The notes beneath the pieces were generated by a model. The model was given only the letters and a program-made list of their open reading frames with translations, did not search any database and was not told the origin of the DNA. Both the position numbers and the translations under genes were made by a program. Shown piece after piece: positions 1 to 8,702 of a DNA stretch of 64,000 bases. Numbering within the stretch: position 1 is the stretch's first letter; each line of letters starts with the position of its first letter. Source of the DNA: Piscinibacter sp047600445 (GTDB taxonomy: Bacteria > Pseudomonadota > Gammaproteobacteria > Burkholderiales > Burkholderiaceae_C); NCBI RefSeq assembly GCF_047600445.1, contig NZ_JASGKT010000002.1, positions 1,178,001 through 1,242,000 of the forward strand, written 5' to 3'.

Positions 1-2010
1 CAGGTCGTCGGCCGCGCCGATGCGGGTGTGGATCGCGTCGACCGGCCCGAGCCGGCAGGCCCGCGCCGGCACGTAGGAGCCCATCGCCGCGAGCAGCACG
101 ATCAGCGCCACCTGGCGCATGAAGGTGCTCTTGCCGCCCATGTTCGGGCCGGTGATCACCAGCATGCGGCGGTTCGCGTCGAGCCGGCAGTCGTTGGCCA
201 TGAAGGCGCCGGCGCCGGTCTCGGCCAGGCGCGCCTCGACCACCGGGTGGCGGCCGGCCTCGATAGCGATGCACGGCTCCTTGACGAACGCCGGCCGGCA
301 CCAGCCCAGCGTGCGCGCGCGCTCGGCCAGCGCCGCGAGCGCATCCAGGCTCGCCAGGCCGCGCGCCAGCGCGGCGAGCGGGTCGAGGTGCACCTGCAAC
401 TGGTCGAGCAACTGCTCGTACAGCAGCTTCTCGCGCGCCAGCGCGCGGTCCTGCGCCGACAGCGCCTTGTCCTCGAAGGCCTTCAGCTCGGGCGTGATGA
501 AGCGCTCGGCGTTCTTCAGCGTCTGGCGGCGCTGGTAGTCGGCGGGCACGCGGTCGATGCCGCTGCTGGTGACCTCGATGTAGAAGCCGTGCACCTTGTT
601 GAACTGCACGCGCAGGTTGGCGATGCCGGTGCGGCCGCGCTCGCGCGCCTCCAGGTCGAGCAGGTAGGCGTCGCAGTTGGCGCCGATGCCGCGCAGCTCG
701 TCGAGCGCGGCGTCGAAGCCGGGCGCGATCACGCCGCCGTCGCGCAACTGCACGGCCGGCTCGTCGGCGATCGCGGCGGCCAGCAGCGCCTCGATCTCGC
801 GCGGCGGGTGCAGCGCCTCCCACAGCATGTCGAGCAGCGCGGTGGCGCCGTGCGGCACGCGCGCCACCAGCGCCGGCAGCGCCTGCAGCGTGCCGCGCAG
901 CCCGGCCAGCTCGCGCGGGCGCACCTGGCGCAGCGCGATGCGCGCGGTGCTGCGCTCGACGTCGCTGACGCCGCGCAGCGCCTCGCGCAGCGCGTCGAGC
1001 TCGGTGTCCAGCAGCGTCTCGATCGCGTCGTGGCGCTGCGAGGCGACGCGGCGCTCGCGCAGCGGCTGCGTCAGCCACTGGCGCAGCGCGCGGCTGCCCA
1101 TGCCGGTGCGGCAGGTGTCGATCAGCGAGAAGAGCGTGGGCGCGTCCTCGCCGCGCAGCGTCTGCGTCAGCTCCAGGTTGCGGTGCGTCGTGGGCGGCAG
1201 TTCGAGCAGCTCGCTGCCGCGTCGCACCGCCAGCGTGCGCACGTGCGCCAGTGACTGGCCCTGCGTGTGCTCGGCGAAGGCGAGCAGCGCCGCCGCGGCG
1301 GCCTGCGCGGCCGCCAGGTCCTGCGCGTTGAAGCCGGCGAGGTTGGCCACGCGCAACTGCTCGCACAGCTTGCGCGCGCCGAGCGCGCTGTCGAACTGCC
1401 AGTCGGGCCGCACCGTCAGCGGCGCGCGCGCCGCGGCCAGCGTCGCGCTGCCGTGCTCGCGCTGCACCAGCAGCTCGCTGGGCTGCAGCCGCGCCAGCCA
1501 GCTCGCCAGCTCGCGCTCGCCGCATTCGGCCAGGCCCAGCTCGCCCTGCGTCAGCGCCAGCCAGGCGAGGCCGAAGCCGTTGCCCTGGCGCGCCACCGCG
1601 AGCAGCAGCGCATCGCTCTTGTCGGCGAGCAGTTCGGTGTCGGTCACGGTGCCGGGCGTCACCACGCGCACCACCTTGCGCTCCACCGGCCCCTTGGCGG
1701 TGGCGACGTCGCCGACCTGCTCGCAGATCGCCACCGCCTCGCCCATCTTGATCAGCTTGGCGAGGTAGCTCTCCACCGAATGCACCGGCACGCCGGCCAT
1801 CACCACCGGCTCGCCGCCGCTCTGGCCGCGCGTGGTCAGCGTGATGTCGAGCAGCCGGTTGGCGCGCCGCGCGTCGTCGTAGAACAGCTCGTAGAAATCG
1901 CCCATCCGGTAGAAGACGAGCGTGTCGGGGAACTCGGCCTTGATGCGCAGGTATTGCTGCATCACCGGCGTGTGGCCGTCGAAGGCGGGCTTCGCGGTCG
2001 GCGTGTCCAC
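1..2010 (-). CDS. mutS: DNA mismatch repair ATPase MutS (C-terminus outside window)
   Basis: MutS recognises base mismatches and small loops and starts methyl-independent or MutL-dependent repair. The 670 visible codons run from the mismatch-binding domain (GDFYELF, F39-Y40-E41, the Phe-x-Glu wedge) through the connector and lever/clamp regions to the ATPase Walker A motif GPNMGGKST at about residues 621-629; the rest of the ATPase lies off the left edge. The chosen start is GTG at 2010, preceded by a GGAG Shine-Dalgarno; the first in-frame ATG is codon 17, which would remove part of the N-terminus. It lies 28 bp downstream of suhB on the same strand. Confidence 0.97.
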   Translation of the reverse strand, partial: MDTPTAKPAFDGHTPVMQQYLRIKAEFPDTLVFYRMGDFYELFYDDARRANRLLDITLTTRGQSGGEPVVMAGVPVHSVESYLAKLIKMGEAVAICEQVGDVATAKGPVERKVVRVVTPGTVTDTELLADKSDALLLAVARQGNGFGLAWLALTQGELGLAECGERELASWLARLQPSELLVQREHGSATLAAARAPLTVRPDWQFDSALGARKLCEQLRVANLAGFNAQDLAAAQAAAAALLAFAEHTQGQSLAHVRTLAVRRGSELLELPPTTHRNLELTQTLRGEDAPTLFSLIDTCRTGMGSRALRQWLTQPLRERRVASQRHDAIETLLDTELDALREALRGVSDVERSTARIALRQVRPRELAGLRGTLQALPALVARVPHGATALLDMLWEALHPPREIEALLAAAIADEPAVQLRDGGVIAPGFDAALDELRGIGANCDAYLLDLEARERGRTGIANLRVQFNKVHGFYIEVTSSGIDRVPADYQRRQTLKNAERFITPELKAFEDKALSAQDRALAREKLLYEQLLDQLQVHLDPLAALARGLASLDALAALAERARTLGWCRPAFVKEPCIAIEAGRHPVVEARLAETGAGAFMANDCRLDANRRMLVITGPNMGGKSTFMRQVALIVLLAAMGSYVPARACRLGPVDAIHTRIGAADDL

Positions 2011-2038
2011 GGTGCGCGTGTCTCCGGGGCGTCGTGCG

Positions 2039-2986
2039 TCAGCGGGAGGCGTCTTCCTTGCGGATGCGCACCGGCGCCTTCCTGGCCGGCGCGAGCGTCG
2101 CCGCCAGCGCCTGCTCCGGCGTGGTCTCGGCCGGCGCGGGCGCCGCGGCGGCCGATGCCGCGGCCGGCTCGTCGGCCTTGATCACGCGCGTGTACGGCGT
2201 CAGGATCTGCACCAGTTGCGCGTAGACCTTCGGGTTGCCCGCCACCACCTCGCGCTGGTAGAGGTAGTCGGCCTCGCCGGTGAAGTTGCCGACCAGGCCG
2301 CCGGCCTCGGTGATCATCAGCGAGCCGGCCGCGACGTCCCAGGGGTTCAGGCCGGTCTCGAAGAAGCCGTCGTACCAGCCCGCGGCCACGTAGCACAGGT
2401 CGAGCGCGGCGGCGCCCGGGCGGCGCAGCCCGGCGCAGTTCTGCATCACTTCCTCGAACATCTGCACGTAGCGCTTGAAGTTGTCGCCCTTGCGGAACGG
2501 GAAGCCGGTGCCGATCAGCGCGTCCGACAGCCGGGTGCGTTTCGAGGCCCGCAAGCGCTTGTCGTTCAAGTAGGCGCCGCGGCCCTTGCTGGCATAGAAC
2601 AGGTCGTTGCGCGCCGGGTCGTACACCACCGCCTGCTGCACCTGGCCGCGGAAGGCCAGCGCGATCGACACCGCGTAGACCGGGAAGCCGTGCAGGAAGT
2701 TGGTGGTGCCGTCCAGCGGGTCGATGATCCAGACGTAGTCGCTGTCCTTCGCGCCGTGGCTGCGACCCGATTCCTCGGCGAGGATGCCGTGGCCGGGGTA
2801 GGCGGCCAGCACGGTCTCGATGATGGACTGCTCGGCGGCCTGGTCGACCTCGCTGACGAAGTCGTTCGGTCCCTTGGTGTTGATCTTCAGCAGGTCCAGG
2901 TCGAGCGAGGCGCGGTTGATGATCGCCCCGGCGCCGCGTGCCGCCTTGATGGCGATGTTGAGCATGGGGTGGAGCGCTTGCGACAT
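2039..2986 (-). CDS. suhB: Inositol-1-monophosphatase family protein SuhB
   Basis: Mg2+-dependent phosphatase of the inositol monophosphatase fold; SuhB also acts in rRNA transcription antitermination in proteobacteria. Metal-binding residues are visible: EE at 71-72, DPLDGTTNF at 89-97 and the distal WDVAAG motif. At 315 residues it is about 45 longer than the usual family length, because of an Ala/Pro/Glu-rich tail after the catalytic domain that ends in a basic stretch. It is divergent from trmJ across 104 bp and is followed by mutS. Confidence 0.94.
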   Translation of the reverse strand: MSQALHPMLNIAIKAARGAGAIINRASLDLDLLKINTKGPNDFVSEVDQAAEQSIIETVLAAYPGHGILAEESGRSHGAKDSDYVWIIDPLDGTTNFLHGFPVYAVSIALAFRGQVQQAVVYDPARNDLFYASKGRGAYLNDKRLRASKRTRLSDALIGTGFPFRKGDNFKRYVQMFEEVMQNCAGLRRPGAAALDLCYVAAGWYDGFFETGLNPWDVAAGSLMITEAGGLVGNFTGEADYLYQREVVAGNPKVYAQLVQILTPYTRVIKADEPAAASAAAAPAPAETTPEQALAATLAPARKAPVRIRKEDASR

Positions 2987-3090
2987 GGGGCAGCCTGAAG
3001 GAGAGGGACCGGCGGGAAGGAAAGAGCGGGCGCGGCGCCGGCCTTCGCCGGCGGGCCGCTGCGGATAATCGTGATTTTAGCCGCGACCCC

Positions 3091-3816
3091 ATGCAAGCAC
3101 CGGACCCGACGCGCTTCATCCTGATCGGCACCAGCCACCCCGGCAACGTCGGCGCGGCGGCGCGCGCGATCAAGGTGATGGGCTTTTGCGAGCTGTGGCT
3201 GGTGGCGCCGCGCGACGCGCAGGCGCACACGCGCGACGAGGCCGTGGCGATGGCCAGCGGCGCCACCGACGTGCTCGCCGCCACGCGCGTGGTGGCCACG
3301 CTGCCCGAGGCGCTGCAGGGCGTGGATTACCTCTGCGCCACCGCGATGACGCCGCGCGACTTCGGCCCGCCGACGCATGCGCCGCGCGCGCTGTTCGCCA
3401 CGCTCGCGCCGTCGCGGCGGCGCGTGGCCTTCCTGTTCGGCTCGGAGCGCTTCGGGATGGCCAACGAGGACGTCTACCGCTGCCACGCCTGCCTGAGCAT
3501 CCCGACACGCGCCGACTACGGCTCGCTCAATCTCGCGCAGGCGGTGCAGTTGATCGCCTACGACTGGCGCGAGGCGCTGGGCGGCTTCGCGGTCGAGCCG
3601 CGCACCGCCGCGCCGGTGACGGCCGACGCGGCCTCGGTGCAGGGCCTGCTGGAGCATTGGCAGCGCACGCTGGTGGAGATCGGCTTCCTCGACCCGGCGG
3701 CGCCGAAGAAGCTGCTGCCGCGCCTGAACCAGCTCGCCAACCGCGCGCAGTTGAGCCGCGAGGAGGTCGACATCCTGCGCGGCATCGCCCGCTTCGTCGG
3801 CAGGCCGCGCGGCTGA
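3091..3816 (+). CDS. trmJ: tRNA (cytidine/uridine-32-2'-O)-methyltransferase TrmJ
   Basis: SpoU/TrmH-class (SPOUT, trefoil-knot) methyltransferase that 2'-O-methylates position 32 in the tRNA anticodon loop. Family signatures are present: NVGAAARA near residue 19, FGSERFGM near 115 and SLNLAQAVQ near 145, which form the knotted AdoMet site. Length 241 is normal. The start has a GATAAT hexamer 22 bp upstream that could be a -10 element, but no clear -35. cysE follows 16 bp later, an arrangement common in betaproteobacteria. Confidence 0.93.
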   Translation: MQAPDPTRFILIGTSHPGNVGAAARAIKVMGFCELWLVAPRDAQAHTRDEAVAMASGATDVLAATRVVATLPEALQGVDYLCATAMTPRDFGPPTHAPRALFATLAPSRRRVAFLFGSERFGMANEDVYRCHACLSIPTRADYGSLNLAQAVQLIAYDWREALGGFAVEPRTAAPVTADAASVQGLLEHWQRTLVEIGFLDPAAPKKLLPRLNQLANRAQLSREEVDILRGIARFVGRPRG

Positions 3817-3832
3817 GCACTACACTGGCGCC

Positions 3833-4612
3833 ATGTTCCAGCGCCTGCGTGAAGACATCGACTGCATCCTCGAGCGCGACCCTGCGGCGCGCTCGCGCTG
3901 GGAGGTGCTGACCTGTTATCCGGGCCTGCACGCGCTGGTGATCCACCGCTGGGCGCGCGCGGCGTGGCGGGCGAAGTGGCACTGGCTGGGGCGTTTCCTG
4001 TCCCACCTCGGCCGCTGGCTGACGGGCATCGAGATCCACCCCGGCGCGAGCATCGGCCGGCGCGTCTTCATCGACCACGGCATGGGCGTCGTGATCGGCG
4101 AGATGGCCGAGGTGCACGACGACTGCACGATCTACCAGGGCGTCACGCTCGGCGGCACCTCGCTGGTGCGCGGCGCCAAGCGCCACCCGACGCTGGAGCG
4201 CGGCGTGATCGTCGGCGCCAACGCCTGCATCCTCGGCGGCTTCACGGTCGGTGCGGGCGCGCGCGTCGGCTCGGGCGCGGTGCTGACCAAGCCGGTGCCG
4301 CCCGGCGCCACCGCGGTGGGCAACCCGGCGCGCATCATCGAAGCCCGCGTCGACGCGGCGCGCGAGGAGGCCTCGGCGCGCATGGGCTTCTCGGCCTACG
4401 GCGTGACGCAGGGCGACGACCCGGTGGCGCAGGCGATGAAGGGCCTGATCGACAACGCCGCCGGCCACGAGCACCAGATCGCGCTGCTGTGGCAGGCGAT
4501 CGAGAAGCTCTCGCAGCGCTCGCGCGAACTGCCCACGACCGACTGCGTGCCCGACGAGGCGCACACCACCGAGCGGTTCGACGCCGAGACGCTCAACCGC
4601 CTCGTGAAGTAG
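3833..4612 (+). CDS. cysE: Serine O-acetyltransferase CysE
   Basis: Makes O-acetylserine from serine and acetyl-CoA, the first step of cysteine synthesis. The left-handed beta-helix hexapeptide repeats start near residue 65 (EIHPGASIGRRVFIDHG), with the catalytic Asp-His pair at D81-H82 and the VIGE/GVTLGG turns after it. It is the short form (259 aa), lacking most of the N-terminal alpha domain of the enterobacterial enzyme. About 95 residues after the helix form an unusual tail. Its last 20 bp overlap the convergent LysM/FecR gene. Confidence 0.95.
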   Translation: MFQRLREDIDCILERDPAARSRWEVLTCYPGLHALVIHRWARAAWRAKWHWLGRFLSHLGRWLTGIEIHPGASIGRRVFIDHGMGVVIGEMAEVHDDCTIYQGVTLGGTSLVRGAKRHPTLERGVIVGANACILGGFTVGAGARVGSGAVLTKPVPPGATAVGNPARIIEARVDAAREEASARMGFSAYGVTQGDDPVAQAMKGLIDNAAGHEHQIALLWQAIEKLSQRSRELPTTDCVPDEAHTTERFDAETLNRLVK

Positions 4613-6029
4613 CGCGGCGCGCGCGCCGCACCAGCAGCAGCGCCCCCAGCAGCAGCGGCGCGAGGATCCACAGGAAGCGCCAGTCGCGTGTCGGCGGCAG
4701 CAGCTCGAAGCGCTGCGCGTCGCCGAACGGGCCCTGGTCGCCATCGGCGCGCACGCTCGCCAGTCGCCAGTGGTAAGTGCCGGGCTCGCCGATGTTCAGC
4801 GTGACCTGGCCGCCTTCCAGCCCCTCGCGCTCGGTGACGATGTTCTGGAAGGCCTCGTCGCGCGCCACCTGCAGGCGCGCCGTGCGGGCGTCGGGATGCG
4901 GCGACCACTGGAACTCCACCGGGCCGGCCGGCTGCGTGCTGCCGGCGCGCGGCGTGCTCGAGGCCGGCGGCTCGGGGCGCGCCTTCAGCACGAAGGGCCG
5001 CACCGCGTCGTAGCCCTCGACACCCTGGTCGCCGACGCGGCGCGCGCGCAGGAACCAGCGCGCGTCGCCCAGGCCGGCGATGCTCACCTCGGCGCCGGGC
5101 TGCGCGTGCAGGTCGGCGACGATGCGCTCGAAGGCCTCGTCCTGCGCCACCTGCAGGTGCAAGGCGCTGGTCTCGGCCGGCAGCGTGAAGCGCACCAGCG
5201 GACGCTCGAAGCGCTCGGGCAGCGCGCCGAGGTCGGGCGGGCCGGGCAGTTCGACCGGCACCGGCCTGCGGCCGCTGGTGTCCATGGTCGCGCCGAAGCC
5301 GGCCGGGATGTCGGCGCCATTGGTGCGCCGCGGCGATTCGAGGCGCACCTTGCCTTCCAGCACGTCGCTGCGCGTGGTGATGGCGCTGTCGGTGTCGAGC
5401 GCCACGCGGTACTGCGTGCCGCGCACGCCCACCACGGCGGTCGGCGTTTCCACTTCGAGCGGCTGGCTGCGCCGGAGCTTGGTCGCGAGCACCTCGACCG
5501 AGCCGCGCAGCAGGCGCATGCCGCCGGCGAACCAGCCGTCGGCGGCGCGCCGGGAGGCCTGCGCCTCGTCGGCGCCGGGCGCGCGGCTGGACACGATCTC
5601 GGCCAGGGTGGACGGCGGCATGCGCACGCGCGAGCCGTCGGCCAGCACCAGCACGGCCGAGCCGGCGGCGCCGGTCTCGACCTGCTGGCCCTCGGCCAGC
5701 GCGCCGCCGGCCGGCGCCGCGGCGCCGCCCACGCGCACCTCGCCGACGCTGCTGGCCAGCGTCACCGGCAGCCGCTGCATGCGCATCAGCCGCAGCGGCA
5801 CGCGCAGCACCTGGCCGGGCAGGATCAGGTCCGGGTCGGGCAGGCGGTTCAGCCGGGCGATCTCTCGCCAGGCCCGCGGGCCGGCGAAGACCGTCTTCGA
5901 CAGCTCGATCAGCGTGTCGCCCGGGACGACGCGGTAGTCGACGATCGGCTCCTGGGGTCGCGCCGCCGAGGCGGTGGCGAGAAGGAGCACGGCGGCGCAC
6001 ACCCGTGCGGCGCGAAGCGGGAAGTTCAT
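4593..6029 (-). CDS. LysM and FecR domain envelope protein
   Basis: Envelope protein of unknown specific role. Order: signal peptide (residues 1-25), LysM peptidoglycan-binding module (about 30-78, YRVVPGDTLIELS), FecR-type domain (about 95-240, with the VETPTAVVGVRGTQYRV core), then two tandem beta-sandwich-like repeats of about 85 residues, each carrying a 'LQVA[QR]DEAF' signature, and a C-terminal membrane helix with a basic end. Start ATG at 6029 overlaps the mog stop as ATGA, so translation is probably coupled. Proteins of this architecture often accompany CHASE2-type sensors; none is present here. It overlaps cysE tail to tail by 20 bp. Confidence 0.82.
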   Translation of the reverse strand: MNFPLRAARVCAAVLLLATASAARPQEPIVDYRVVPGDTLIELSKTVFAGPRAWREIARLNRLPDPDLILPGQVLRVPLRLMRMQRLPVTLASSVGEVRVGGAAAPAGGALAEGQQVETGAAGSAVLVLADGSRVRMPPSTLAEIVSSRAPGADEAQASRRAADGWFAGGMRLLRGSVEVLATKLRRSQPLEVETPTAVVGVRGTQYRVALDTDSAITTRSDVLEGKVRLESPRRTNGADIPAGFGATMDTSGRRPVPVELPGPPDLGALPERFERPLVRFTLPAETSALHLQVAQDEAFERIVADLHAQPGAEVSIAGLGDARWFLRARRVGDQGVEGYDAVRPFVLKARPEPPASSTPRAGSTQPAGPVEFQWSPHPDARTARLQVARDEAFQNIVTEREGLEGGQVTLNIGEPGTYHWRLASVRADGDQGPFGDAQRFELLPPTRDWRFLWILAPLLLGALLLVRRARRATSRGG

Positions 6030-6616
6030 GGGTGGTTCGGGCGGATGGCGTTTTTCGGCCGGAAGGCCGCGCACACGGCCGCGTCGGTTTCCAGGTAGGG
6101 GCCGCCGATCAGGTCGACGCAGTAGGGCACGGCGGCGAAGATGCCGGACACGCCGCGTTCCTTCAAGCCTTCCAGCGTCTCGGCGATGGCCTTGGGCTGG
6201 CCGGGCAGGTTGACGATCAGCGCCTTGGCGCGGATCACCGCCACCTGGCGCGACAGGATGGCGGTGGGCACGAAGCTCAGGCCGATCTGGCGCATCTGCT
6301 CGCCGAAGCCGGGCAGAACGCGGTCGGCCACCGCCAGCGTGGCCTCGGGCGTCACGTCGCGCGGCGCCGGGCCGGTGCCACCGGTGGTCAGCACCAGGTC
6401 GCACTTCGCGGCGTCGACCAGCTCGCGCAGCGTGGCGCTGATGCCGTCCTGCTCGTCGGGAATCAGCCGCGTCTCCCAGGCGATGGGGTTGCGCAGCGCA
6501 CGGCCCAGCCACGCCTGCAGGGCCGGGATGCCCTGGTCTTCGTAGACGCCGGCCGAGGCACGGTCGCTGATCGACACCAGGCCGATGCGCACCGGATCGA
6601 AACCCTGCTCACTCAT
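6026..6616 (-). CDS. mog: Molybdopterin adenylyltransferase
   Basis: Adenylates molybdopterin before molybdate insertion in molybdenum-cofactor synthesis. It has the MoaB/Mog fold signatures SISDRAS near residue 15, TTGGTGPAPRD near 81-92 and the VNLPGQPKA loop near 138. Length 196 fits Mog. It starts inside the last 8 bp of yjgA and ends in a 4-bp overlap with the LysM/FecR gene, so the three form an operon. No other Moco genes are in the window. Confidence 0.93.
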   Translation of the reverse strand: MSEQGFDPVRIGLVSISDRASAGVYEDQGIPALQAWLGRALRNPIAWETRLIPDEQDGISATLRELVDAAKCDLVLTTGGTGPAPRDVTPEATLAVADRVLPGFGEQMRQIGLSFVPTAILSRQVAVIRAKALIVNLPGQPKAIAETLEGLKERGVSGIFAAVPYCVDLIGGPYLETDAAVCAAFRPKNAIRPNHP

Positions 6617-7130
6617 GCTCGTCGCGTACCTGCTTGATGAACTGGAACAGCTCGCGGTAGGCCCGCCCGCTGCGCTGCTCGGGCGCGAGCGCGGCGTCCT
6701 TGCGCGCGGCGCGCACCAGGCTGCGCAGTTGCTGCGTGTCGGCGGCGGGGAACTGCCGCACGAAGGCGCCGACGCCCGCGTCGTCGGCGACCAGTTCGGC
6801 GCGCCAGCGCTCGGCCTCGTGCAGCGCCAGCGAGTCCTTGGCGCGGCCGAGCTGCATGTCGAGCACGGCCTGGCGGATCGGCGCGGTGTCCGCGCCGCGC
6901 ATCAGCTTGCCGATGTATTGCATCTGGCGCCGCCGGCCCTCGTGCGAGCGCGTGCGGCGGTACTCGTGCACCGCGTCGCGCAGGCCCTCGGGGATGTCGA
7001 GGTCGCGCACGCGCGCCTCGGGCAGCGCCACCAGCGCCTCGCCGAGATCCTGCAGCTCGTGCGAGGCCTTCTTTCGTTGCGTCTTGCTGGGGCGCTCGGG
7101 GGCGGACGGTGTCGGGTCGAGGTCGTGCAT
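6609..7130 (-). CDS. yjgA: Ribosome-associated protein YjgA (DUF615 / DarP)
   Basis: DUF615 family, associated with late 50S ribosome assembly. The 173-residue protein has the typical KTQRKKASHELQDLGEAL start region and basic EYRRTRSHEGRRRQMQYIGKLMR core at about 56-80. The chosen start is the ATG giving MHDLDPT; longer in-frame readings run into the pmbA control region. It is divergent from pmbA, its usual partner across proteobacteria, with 79 bp between them that hold a TATGAT hexamer at 7179-7184, a possible -10 for pmbA. Confidence 0.93.
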   Translation of the reverse strand: MHDLDPTPSAPERPSKTQRKKASHELQDLGEALVALPEARVRDLDIPEGLRDAVHEYRRTRSHEGRRRQMQYIGKLMRGADTAPIRQAVLDMQLGRAKDSLALHEAERWRAELVADDAGVGAFVRQFPAADTQQLRSLVRAARKDAALAPEQRSGRAYRELFQFIKQVRDEHE

Positions 7131-7209
7131 CGGGTGGCTTGTGCTGCGCGGGAGGGCGGGCTGCGCAGGCGGCTGGGTATGATAGCCCGCGCCCCTTCGA
7201 GCCCCCTTC

Positions 7210-8592
7210 ATGACCGACATCCACGACCGCGGCTTCGCCCACAGCCGCGCGCAGTTCCAGCAACTCGCCGAGGACGCGCTGGCGCTGGCCCGCACGCTCG
7301 GCGCCGGCGAGGCTGGCGTCGAGGTGTCCGAGGGCGTCGGCCTGTCGGTCAGCGTGCGCAAGGGCGAGGTCGAGAACGTCGAGCGCAACCGCGACAAGTC
7401 GCTCGGCATCACCGTCTACGTCGGCAAGCGGCGCGGCAACGCCAGCACCTCCGACTTCTCGCGCACCGCGCTGGAGCAGACGGTGCGCGCCGCGCACGAC
7501 ATCGCGCGCTTCACCGCCGAGGATCCGGCCGCCGGGCTGCCCGAGGTGGAAGACCTCGCCTTCGGCGCCGCCGCCGAGCGCGAGCTCGACCTGTACCACC
7601 CCTGGCCGCTGGTCGCCGAGCAGGCGGTCGAGATCGCGCGGCGCTGCGAGGCCGCGGCGCTGGAGACCGACAGGCGCATCACCAACTCCGACGGCGCCGG
7701 CGTCTCGGCGCAGCAGTCGCACTTCTTCATGGCCAACAGCCGCGGCTTCCGCGGCGGCTACGCCAGCTCGCGCCATTCGATCTCGGTGGCGCCCATCGCT
7801 TCCGAGCGCGCGCGCGGCGGCGGCGACATGCAGCGCGACGCCTGGTACAGCTCGATGCGAGCCAGCGACGACCTGGCCGCGCCCGAGGCGATCGGGCGCT
7901 ATGCCGCCGAACGCGCGCTGTCGCGCCTGCGCGCGCGCAAGGTGGCCACGGCCGAGGTGCCGGTGCTGTTCGAGTCCACCGTCGCGGCCGGGCTGATCGG
8001 CTCGCTGGTGCAGGCCACCAGCGGCGGCGCGCTGTACCGCAAGTCGAGCTTCCTGCTCGACAGCCTGGGCAAGCCGGTGCTCGCGCCGCACCTCGACCTG
8101 CGCGAAGACCCGCACATCCCGCGCGGCAAGGGCAGCGCGCCCTTCGACGACGAGGGCGTGGTCACGCGCGCGCGCGACGTGGTGCGCGGCGGCGTGCTGC
8201 AGGGTTACTTCCTGTCGAGCTACTCGGCGCGCAAGCTCGGCATGCGCACCACCGGTCACGCCGGCGGCTCGCAGAACCTGACGCTGACCAGCCGCCTGAC
8301 GCAGCCCGGCGACGACCTGGACGCGATGCTGCGCAAGCTAGGCCGCGGCCTGTTCGTCATCGAGCTGATGGGGCAGGGCGTCAATACGGTCACCGGCGAC
8401 TACTCGCGCGGCGCGGCCGGCTTCTGGGTCGAGGGCGGGCGCATCGCGCACCCGGTGCACGAGGTCACGATCGCCGGCAACCTGAAGCAGATGCTCGCGG
8501 GCATCGTCGCCGTCGGCGCCGACGTCTACACCGGCGGCGCCAAGACCACCGGCTCGATCCTGGTCGAGCGCATGAAGCTGGCCGGAAGCTGA
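7210..8592 (+). CDS. pmbA: Metalloprotease subunit PmbA/TldE
   Basis: Partner of TldD in the TldD/E protease, which trims modified peptides and degrades unfolded substrates; in this heterodimer the metal site belongs to TldD and PmbA lacks the HExxxH motif, as seen here. Family blocks include the N-terminal ISVRKGEVENVERN-like strand (about 43-56) and the C-terminal GLFVIELMGQGVN / VTGDYSRGAAGFWVEGG region (about 379-412). Length 460 is close to usual. tldD is not in the window. Confidence 0.94.
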   Translation: MTDIHDRGFAHSRAQFQQLAEDALALARTLGAGEAGVEVSEGVGLSVSVRKGEVENVERNRDKSLGITVYVGKRRGNASTSDFSRTALEQTVRAAHDIARFTAEDPAAGLPEVEDLAFGAAAERELDLYHPWPLVAEQAVEIARRCEAAALETDRRITNSDGAGVSAQQSHFFMANSRGFRGGYASSRHSISVAPIASERARGGGDMQRDAWYSSMRASDDLAAPEAIGRYAAERALSRLRARKVATAEVPVLFESTVAAGLIGSLVQATSGGALYRKSSFLLDSLGKPVLAPHLDLREDPHIPRGKGSAPFDDEGVVTRARDVVRGGVLQGYFLSSYSARKLGMRTTGHAGGSQNLTLTSRLTQPGDDLDAMLRKLGRGLFVIELMGQGVNTVTGDYSRGAAGFWVEGGRIAHPVHEVTIAGNLKQMLAGIVAVGADVYTGGAKTTGSILVERMKLAGS

Positions 8593-8702
8593 GCCGGCGG
8601 CCTCGCGAGGGGGAAAACACCGTGCGCGGCGCGGCCCCGCGCATGCCTAGAATCCCTGCGTTCTACCCTTCAATTTCTCGCGTTCGCCCCAGGAGATTCC
8701 GA

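Noticed and set aside
28..1254. Long plus-strand frame over mutS
   Set aside because: Arg/Gln/His-rich shadow of mutS, which has clear motifs on the minus strand.
3041..3058. GCCGGC-rich hairpin between suhB and trmJ as a terminator
   Set aside because: The two genes are divergent, so no transcript ends there; no T-run.
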